From NCBI GenBank assembly GCA_023228025.1, contig JALOCD010000127.1, positions 1-10,792 on the forward strand: DNA of 10,792 bases, in the 5' to 3' direction. The first letter of the stretch is position 1, and each line of letters starts with the position of its first letter. The notes under the pieces are model-generated. The model had not been told where the DNA came from. It made no database searches and saw only the letters and a list, made by a program, of their open reading frames with translations. Origin of the DNA: Prolixibacteraceae bacterium (GTDB lineage: Bacteria; Bacteroidota; Bacteroidia; Bacteroidales; Prolixibacteraceae). The position numbers and the translations under genes were made by a program. Positions 6,023-10,792 of the stretch are shown piece after piece.

Positions 6023-7378
6023 TCACTTCTTCCAGGATTTCAGCTTAAAATTGCAATTGCTATAAATGTCGTCAATATGGATATAGGTCTTCGCCTGTTG
6101 CTTTGCCAGCCAGGTCCGATAGGTATCTTCTTTCTTCTTTTCCAGGTAGATCTCGCTCATGTGCTGGTAGTCTTCCTGAAGATTGGCGGGATGGGCATTG
6201 GTCCTGCTCAGTAATTTGATGATTTTATAGACTTGCCGTTGTTTGTCGTCCATTCCGAGGAAAGGCTCGGAAACCTGCCCAACCTGTAAGTTGGTGATCA
6301 GTTTACTTACATCAGGATCAAGATCTTCCATCTGAAATTTGGTTGAGCCGGTCTTCTGTGAAGTGACAAGTCCGCCATTGTTTCGGCTGTTTTTATCGGA
6401 AGAATACATGTAGGCCGCTTGATCCCATGTAATTGTCTTTTTGGTGATAAAGTTGGCGAGGCTGTCGATACGGTTTTTGGATTTTTCCAGTTCTTTCGGG
6501 TCGATTTTGGGACGGATCAGGATGTGACGGCATTTGATCTTTTCACCCCTCTTGTCGATAAGTTGGATGATGTGATAACCAAATTCACTCCTGACGACTT
6601 TGGAAACCGCACCAACCTTGAGGTTAAATGCCTCGGTAGCAAATGCCGGATCCAGCATGGCACGGCCTACATAATCCATCTCTCCGCCGTTACGGGCAGA
6701 TCCCGGATCTTCCGAATACATTACGGCTAGGGTGGCGAAGTTTTCCCCACTCTCGACCCTGCGCTTGAAATCCCGCAATTTGCTCTTAACCTCCATGTCC
6801 TCCTGCTCGGTTATGACCGGAAGGATCGTAATCTGGGCATATTCCATTTGGGAACCGATCATCGGGATCTTCTCTTTGGGCAATTGCCTGAAATAATTTC
6901 GCACCTCGGACGGCGTGACCGTCACGTTTTTGGAGATTTTTTGCTGCATCTGCTCGGTTTTCAACTGCTCCTTGATCATCTCACTCATCTCGGATTTCAA
7001 CTGGTTGATCGATTTTTTGAAATATTTCTCGACCTCCTTTTCTGAACCAATATTTTCGATGAAGTATTTCATCCTGCGGTCCATGTTTTGGTTGATCTGG
7101 TTATCGGTTACCACAATATTGGTATCGAGTTCGGCTTCTGCCAGCAACAGTTTTTGCTCAAGCAGTGACTCCAGGATTTCGCATTTCAAATCACCTTCAG
7201 TGGTTTGTCCCTGAGCCTGCGCCTGGATAGCCTGTGACTCGATGTCAGATTTCAGGATTGGGTTACTCCCCACAATGGCTACAATTTGATCCACAACCTT
7301 GTCCTGGCCATTTGAAACAATAAATGATCCCAGGATAATTCCTGACAACAACAAACCTCTTGTCAACTGTTTTAACAT
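6023..7378 (-). CDS. surA: Periplasmic chaperone / peptidyl-prolyl isomerase SurA
   Basis: SurA escorts unfolded outer-membrane proteins across the periplasm to the BAM complex. This 451-residue protein has a signal peptide (1-24, cleavage near SNG-Q). The SurA N-terminal chaperone domain starts at VVDQIVAIVGSNPILKSDIE (28-47) and runs to about 170. Two parvulin domains follow. The first (about 176-276) is complete, with MYSEDPGSARNGGEMDYVGR and the 'SEFGYHIIQLID' signature (264-275, H269). The second (about 282-390) has KCRHILIRPK (282-291) and SSDKNSRNNGG but a weaker C-terminal signature, ending VYKIIKLL. It therefore has the two-parvulin layout of E. coli SurA (428 residues). It follows a second SurA-like gene by 112 bp in the same direction, which suggests co-transcription. 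Its own upstream gap contains a 7-bp repeat array and no recognisable promoter box. Confidence 0.93.
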   Translation of the reverse strand: MLKQLTRGLLLSGIILGSFIVSNGQDKVVDQIVAIVGSNPILKSDIESQAIQAQAQGQTTEGDLKCEILESLLEQKLLLAEAELDTNIVVTDNQINQNMDRRMKYFIENIGSEKEVEKYFKKSINQLKSEMSEMIKEQLKTEQMQQKISKNVTVTPSEVRNYFRQLPKEKIPMIGSQMEYAQITILPVITEQEDMEVKSKLRDFKRRVESGENFATLAVMYSEDPGSARNGGEMDYVGRAMLDPAFATEAFNLKVGAVSKVVRSEFGYHIIQLIDKRGEKIKCRHILIRPKIDPKELEKSKNRIDSLANFITKKTITWDQAAYMYSSDKNSRNNGGLVTSQKTGSTKFQMEDLDPDVSKLITNLQVGQVSEPFLGMDDKQRQVYKIIKLLSRTNAHPANLQEDYQHMSEIYLEKKKEDTYRTWLAKQQAKTYIHIDDIYSNCNFKLKSWKK

Positions 7379-7440
7379 ATTCTTATATACTTAAATAATA
7401 ATCAGTAATTTATACTGTATTTCAATTTCTTTCAATAACT

Positions 7441-7489
7441 CACCACTTTCCACTCTCAACTCACCACTTTCCACTTTCCACTTTCCACT
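7441..7489. repeat. Direct 7-bp tandem array, 7 units (TTCCACT-type)
   Basis: Seven exact-length heptamers run head to tail: CACCACT, TTCCACT, CTCAACT, CACCACT, then TTCCACT three times. The array ends one base before the stop codon of the SurA-like lipoprotein gene; on the minus strand it begins right after that gene. CTCAACT and TTCCACT also occur, in reverse complement or directly, in the repeat at 5954-6013. The remainder of the gap (7379-7440) is AT-rich with no clear signal. Confidence 0.92.
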
Positions 7490-7490
7490 T

Positions 7491-8378
7491 TCATTTGAAC
7501 TCCTTGATGGCAAACCTGTTTTCCCGTTTCCCTTTCTCGTAAATATTTTTTTCGAGATCCTGAAGAAATTCCATTTTCCGACTGTTCAAAATTAAACTTT
7601 CTATCCGATCCTTGACGAAATCGTAAGGAGCTTTTTCTCCGGCCAGGATGTAATCGTTGATCAAAACAAAGTAAAAATTATTTAAATCGCTGAACTGAAG
7701 AAATTTAGATCGTCTCAGCATTTGTTCCGGATCCTCTTTCCCCCCCGGGATTCGTGCCAGGATGTTGTTAAAATCGACCCATCCATTGTTAAAATGGTCG
7801 TATTTCGACGCGTACTGAAAACTGTAGCTCTCTAACTCACTCATTGACCGGGTGCTATTCTCTGTCATCCACCGTCTGATCTGATCCGTTTTGGCTACAT
7901 TTTTAGGTATCTCCACGTAAACAGCCTTGACGATGTTGTAGTCGAGGGTAAATTTCTCGGGATTAATCTCATAATATCTGCGGATATCCTGATCGGTAAG
8001 GGCCGTATCCAGTTTCTGACTTAGCAGTTGCTGCTGGTAGCGGTGAATAAGAAGGGCATTGCCGTACTCTTCGAGCTCCTTGGAAAGATCTTTTTGACTT
8101 TCATCCAGATTTTCGATGGCCATCTTCAGCAATAGTTCCTTTTTTACCCAACGGGTGAGGATGTCATTGACCCTGGCCAGACTGTCCGGCTTCGTCATCC
8201 CGGCAGGAAGTTGCGACCGGAGATCTTTCAGAGGATAAGTCTTGTCATCGACTTTGGCAACGTATACTTCATCCTTTGAATTTTGAAAATAGCTGCATCC
8301 GGAGAGGATTACAACGGCACAAAGCACCATGAGCCACTCAAAGAATCCCTGACGATGAAAATGAACAGTTTTTAGCAT
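7491..8378 (-). CDS. SurA-like lipoprotein with a degenerate parvulin domain
   Basis: This 295-residue lipoprotein has a hydrophobic signal (12-27) ending in lipobox LSGC, with the lipidated cysteine at C28. Residues 38-145 resemble a SurA/PpiC-type N-terminal chaperone domain: '(V)AKVDDKTYPLKDL' opens it as in SurA, followed by helices. Residues 147-250 follow the parvulin layout (KAVYVEI, then NNGWVDFNNILARIPGG, then a final strand NNFYFVLINDY). However, the canonical RHIL and GYHII residues are missing, so isomerase activity is doubtful. A final helix (250-283) has 'PYDFVKDRIESLILNSRK', the swapped SurA C-terminal helix. Its position between guaB and surA, all in one direction, suggests a membrane-anchored folding helper that works with SurA. 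The product would often be annotated simply as peptidyl-prolyl isomerase. I am confident of the family but not of catalysis. Confidence 0.78.
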   Translation of the reverse strand: MLKTVHFHRQGFFEWLMVLCAVVILSGCSYFQNSKDEVYVAKVDDKTYPLKDLRSQLPAGMTKPDSLARVNDILTRWVKKELLLKMAIENLDESQKDLSKELEEYGNALLIHRYQQQLLSQKLDTALTDQDIRRYYEINPEKFTLDYNIVKAVYVEIPKNVAKTDQIRRWMTENSTRSMSELESYSFQYASKYDHFNNGWVDFNNILARIPGGKEDPEQMLRRSKFLQFSDLNNFYFVLINDYILAGEKAPYDFVKDRIESLILNSRKMEFLQDLEKNIYEKGKRENRFAIKEFK

Positions 8379-8476
8379 ATCAATCTGTTTCCAGGTATTA
8401 GACGAGAGGTGGAAGTGATAAGTTGTATCGATAGCCCTCTTTTTACGGAAAATTAACAGCTTATAGGATTTGTGAC

Positions 8477-9949
8477 CTATTCGCGGCTGTAGTTCGGAGA
8501 CTCCCTAGTGATGGTTACATCATGCGGATGACTCTCGGCGACCCCTGCATTGGTAATTCTGCAGAACTTGGTTTCGTGGAGTTTTTCAATGGTTGCGGCA
8601 CCACAATAGCCCATTCCGGCGCGTAATCCGCCAATAAGTTGGTAGAGTACCTCGTTGAGTGAACCTTTGTATGCGACACGCGCAACGATGCCTTCCGGTA
8701 CAAGTTTCTTGATGTCATCTTCAACATCCTGGAAGTAACGGTCTTTTGAACCTTGTTGCATCGCTTCGATGGAGCCCATTCCCCGGTAGGATTTGTACTT
8801 TCTACCCTGAAAGATGATGGTTTCGCCCGGCGACTCTTCCACTCCGGCAAACAAGGAACCAGCCATGACGCTCTGAGCGCCCGCTGCCAGCGCTTTGACA
8901 ATATCGCCTGAATAACGCAATCCGCCATCGGCAATTACCGGTACACCGCTGTTTTTTAGCGCTTTCGCTACATTATAAATGGCGGAAAGTTGCGGGATTC
9001 CAACGCCGGCGACTACACGCGTGGTACAGATGGAGCCCGGTCCGATTCCCACTTTCACAGCGTCGGCGCCGGCAAAAACAAGCTCTGAAGCGGCTTCCGC
9101 GGTAGCGATATTTCCCACGATAAAATCTTTCTCAGGATATTTGTTTTTGGCACTCCTTAACATTTCCAAAACCCCTTTCGAATGGCCATGTGCTGTATCG
9201 ATAATAATGGCATCTACATTGGCTTTGACCAACTCATCGATCCGATCCATCGTATCGGATGTGACACCAACGGCAGCGGCTACCCTTAAGCGGCCTTTGG
9301 CGTCTTTGCAGGAGTTTGGTTTGTCTTTTACCTGGGTGATGTCTTTGTAAGTCACGAGTCCCATCAGTTTATTGTCCTTGTCGACTACCGGAAGCTTCTC
9401 GATTTTGTAATTCTGCAGGATCTTGGCCGCTTTTTCAAGGTCGGTCGAAATATCTGTTGTAATGAGGTTTTGTGAAGTCATAACCTCTGAAATAGGTCGG
9501 TTGAAATTACGTTCAAAACGGAGATCACGGTTGGTTACGATACCCACGAGGTGACGTTCGGCATCGATGACCGGAATTCCGCCGATTTTGAAGGTTTCCA
9601 TCAGCTTCAGGACATCTCCTACAAGCTTGTCTTTGGAGATGGTGATGGGGTCAAAGATCATTCCGTTTTCAGCCCTTTTGACGATATTTACCTGTTTGGC
9701 CTGCTGTTCGATGGTCATGTTCTTGTGAATGACCCCGATGCCGCCTTCGCGGGCAATGGCGATGGCCAGTTTCGATTCGGTAACCGTATCCATGGCCGCA
9801 GAAACGATCGGCGTATTGAGCTTGATGTTGCGTGAAAATAGTGATGAGATGTTGACATCCCGGGGTAACACCTCCGAATAAGCGGGTATTAAAAGCACAT
9901 CATCGAAGGTTAATCCTTCGAGTACCACTTTATCTGACAGAAATGACAT
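8477..9949 (-). CDS. guaB: IMP dehydrogenase (guanine nucleotide synthesis)
   Basis: It oxidises IMP to XMP with NAD+, the first committed step to GMP, in the cytoplasm as a tetramer. With the start at 9949 it has 490 residues, the usual length, beginning MSFLSDKVVLEGLTFDDVLL. The barrel is interrupted by two CBS domains (about 95-150 and 153-210). Catalytic Cys308 lies in GPGSICTTR (303-311). IADGGLRYSGD (339-349), the IMP-binding YRGMGS (388-393), the flap Arg-Tyr (404-405, DRYFQD) and 'GGLRAGMGYCGA' are all present. An in-frame ATG at 10012 would add 21 residues, but it falls inside the promoter -33 box and is rejected. guaB heads the cluster with the SurA-like lipoprotein (98 bp downstream), surA and the OstA-like gene. 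Confidence 0.97.
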   Translation of the reverse strand: MSFLSDKVVLEGLTFDDVLLIPAYSEVLPRDVNISSLFSRNIKLNTPIVSAAMDTVTESKLAIAIAREGGIGVIHKNMTIEQQAKQVNIVKRAENGMIFDPITISKDKLVGDVLKLMETFKIGGIPVIDAERHLVGIVTNRDLRFERNFNRPISEVMTSQNLITTDISTDLEKAAKILQNYKIEKLPVVDKDNKLMGLVTYKDITQVKDKPNSCKDAKGRLRVAAAVGVTSDTMDRIDELVKANVDAIIIDTAHGHSKGVLEMLRSAKNKYPEKDFIVGNIATAEAASELVFAGADAVKVGIGPGSICTTRVVAGVGIPQLSAIYNVAKALKNSGVPVIADGGLRYSGDIVKALAAGAQSVMAGSLFAGVEESPGETIIFQGRKYKSYRGMGSIEAMQQGSKDRYFQDVEDDIKKLVPEGIVARVAYKGSLNEVLYQLIGGLRAGMGYCGAATIEKLHETKFCRITNAGVAESHPHDVTITRESPNYSRE

Positions 9950-9981
9950 GGGTGTGAATTTTGGTGAGACTTTTTGTTGTG

Positions 9982-10012
9982 CAAAAGTACTATTTTTTTT
10001 CTTTTGGGACAA
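9982..10012 (-). promoter_or_regulatory. guaB promoter (TTG-N20-TACTTTTG)
   Basis: On the minus strand TTG (10012-10010) is followed, after a 20-bp spacer, by TACTTTTG (9989-9982), an exact match to the Bacteroidota promoter TTG-N19-21-TAnnTTTG. Transcription would start near 9976, giving a leader of about 27 nt before the ATG at 9949. This fixes the guaB start. The spacer contains an A8 run (plus-strand T8, 9993-10000). Confidence 0.85.
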
Positions 10013-10016
10013 TCGC

Positions 10017-10118
10017 TCCTTGGTGTCCTTTGAGAGACCCTTGGTGATCTTTGTAGTTTTTTTTTTATCTTTTTCACCACGAAGGGCGCAAAGGATAACA
10101 CAAAGGTTTCACGAAGGA
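10017..10118. repeat. Inverted degenerate repeat in the guaB/recQ divergent gap
   Basis: The left arm (about 10017-10052) carries CTTGGTG and CCTTTG units twice: TTGGTGTCCTTTG, then TTGGTGATCTTTG. The right arm (about 10075-10118) carries CACGAAGG, GCAAAGG, ACAAAGG and CACGAAGG. The right arm read in reverse complement (TCCTTCGTG...CCTTTG...CCTTTG...CCTTCGTG) aligns with the left arm, so the two can pair imperfectly. A T10 run (10057-10066) lies in the loop. It sits directly upstream of the guaB -33 box. Similar 'CACGAAGG' intergenic repeats occur in other Bacteroidota, as far as I recall. Confidence 0.7.
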
Positions 10119-10192
10119 TTTAATTCATTTAGTGAAATATTAGCGAAGACATAAAAAATTTAATTCATACCGTCAGGGAGTTTCTTTTCAGT

Positions 10193-10200
10193 TATATTTG
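10193..10200 (+). promoter_or_regulatory. Candidate -7 box for recQ
   Basis: TATATTTG matches TAnnTTTG exactly and ends 7 bp before the recQ ATG at 10208. No TTG is found about 20 bp further upstream (around 10170). If used, transcription would start at or a few bases before the ATG, giving an almost leaderless mRNA. Confidence 0.45.
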
Positions 10201-10207
10201 GATTTCC

Positions 10208-10792
10208 ATGGACTTGTATCACGAAATATTGTTAAAACATTGGGGGTATGAACAGTTCAGGCCCTTGCAGGAGGATATTATCCATTCGGTGGCTGAGGGG
10301 AAAGATACACTCGGACTGATGCCTACCGGCGGAGGTAAGTCCATTACATTCCAGGTATTTTCACTATCACGCGAGGGGATGTGTCTGGTAATTACTCCTT
10401 TGATTGCGTTGATGAACGACCAGGTTGACCATCTTCGGTCGAAAGGGATCAAGGCGCTGGCCATCTATTCTGGAATGACGGCCAGGGAGATCGAGATAGC
10501 TTGCAACAATGCCGTTTATGGTGATTACAAATTTCTCTACGTCTCTCCCGAAAGATTATTGTCGCCCAATTTTCTGGAGTACCTGATCCGGTTTAACCTC
10601 AATCTGATTACGGTCGATGAGGCGCATTGCATCTCCCAATGGGGCTACGATTTCAGGCCTTCGTACCTCCAGATTGCGGAAATTCGAAAGTTTTTCCCAA
10701 AAGTACCAGTGTTGGCCCTCACGGCCACAGCCACCGGAGCAGTAGCTGACGATATTCAGGAAAAGCTGCTTTTCCCTCAAAAGAACCTCCTC
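10208..10792 (+). CDS. recQ: RecQ-family ATP-dependent DNA helicase, N-terminal part (runs off right edge)
   Basis: RecQ is a 3'-5' DNA helicase of recombination and fork repair. The first 195 residues are visible, all in helicase domain 1. The Q/0 motif is HWGYEQFRPLQEDII (11-25), motif I MPTGGGKS (38-45), motif Ia ITPLIALMNDQVDHL (62-76), motif II VDEAH (136-140), the RecQ aromatic-rich loop HCISQWGYDFRP (140-151) and motif III LALTATAT (169-176). After motif I it reads ITFQ instead of the common CYQ. That resembles the second, shorter RecQ type I recall next to guaB in Bacteroides. The start MDLYHEILLKHWGY leaves the usual distance to the Q motif. It is divergent from guaB. Family assignment is secure; RQC and HRDC domains cannot be assessed here. 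Confidence 0.95.
   Translation, partial: MDLYHEILLKHWGYEQFRPLQEDIIHSVAEGKDTLGLMPTGGGKSITFQVFSLSREGMCLVITPLIALMNDQVDHLRSKGIKALAIYSGMTAREIEIACNNAVYGDYKFLYVSPERLLSPNFLEYLIRFNLNLITVDEAHCISQWGYDFRPSYLQIAEIRKFFPKVPVLALTATATGAVADDIQEKLLFPQKNLL

Noticed and set aside
8955..9350. Plus-strand open frame of 123 residues
   Set aside because: It is opposite the IMP dehydrogenase barrel, including catalytic GPGSICTTR, so it is a shadow.
9950..10012. 21-residue N-terminal extension of IMP dehydrogenase
   Set aside because: The extra residues are low-complexity and unlike the family. The ATG lies in the -33 box of the guaB promoter, and the normal start MSFLSDK is at 9949.

Overview
The window looks like a piece of a Bacteroidota chromosome, probably Bacteroidales or a near relative. 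The evidence is the gene content (an OstA-like protein, a DUF2795 mini-protein and a 'HGIHSPF' methyltransferase-fold protein, all typical of this phylum). Start codons also lack Shine-Dalgarno sequences, and promoter boxes match the Bacteroidota form TTG-N20-TAnnTTTG. It is a housekeeping region. I see no phage, insertion sequence, CRISPR array, tRNA or rRNA.

Layout. At the left edge, the N-terminal half of recG (minus strand, cut by the window) is divergent from a degenerate methyltransferase-fold protein (1272-2018, plus). Next on the plus strand come an orphan MacB/LolD-type ABC ATPase (2235-2933), a PduO-type cob(I)alamin adenosyltransferase (3144-3689) and a 73-residue DUF2795 protein (3772-3993). 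The last one collides tail to tail with a minus-strand cluster, sharing 4 bp. In transcription order that cluster is guaB (IMP dehydrogenase), a SurA-like lipoprotein, SurA, and an OstA-like LPS-transport protein. guaB has a clear promoter. At the right edge recQ (plus, cut by the window) is divergent from guaB.

How the genes work together. The minus-strand cluster couples a purine enzyme to three envelope-biogenesis proteins: two periplasmic chaperone-type proteins and an LptA/LptD-domain protein. This fits outer-membrane protein folding and LPS export. RecG and RecQ are unrelated DNA-repair helicases that flank the region. The plus-strand genes look like single genes, each with its own gap upstream.

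The most unusual content is between the genes. Most gaps over about 60 bp carry short degenerate tandem repeats with 7-bp or 9-bp units (roughly 11 bp in one gap). Three gaps hold them as two inverted arms able to fold into a hairpin. The two 9-bp arrays share a GACTA core, and the two large 7-bp arrays share the same units (CTCAACT, TTCCACT). One further gap has a perfect 22-bp palindrome. The second point of interest is the protein at 1272-2018, which keeps the frame of a methyltransferase family but has lost its cofactor-site motifs. No gap exceeds 300 bp; the largest are 2019-2234, 2934-3143 and 10013-10207.
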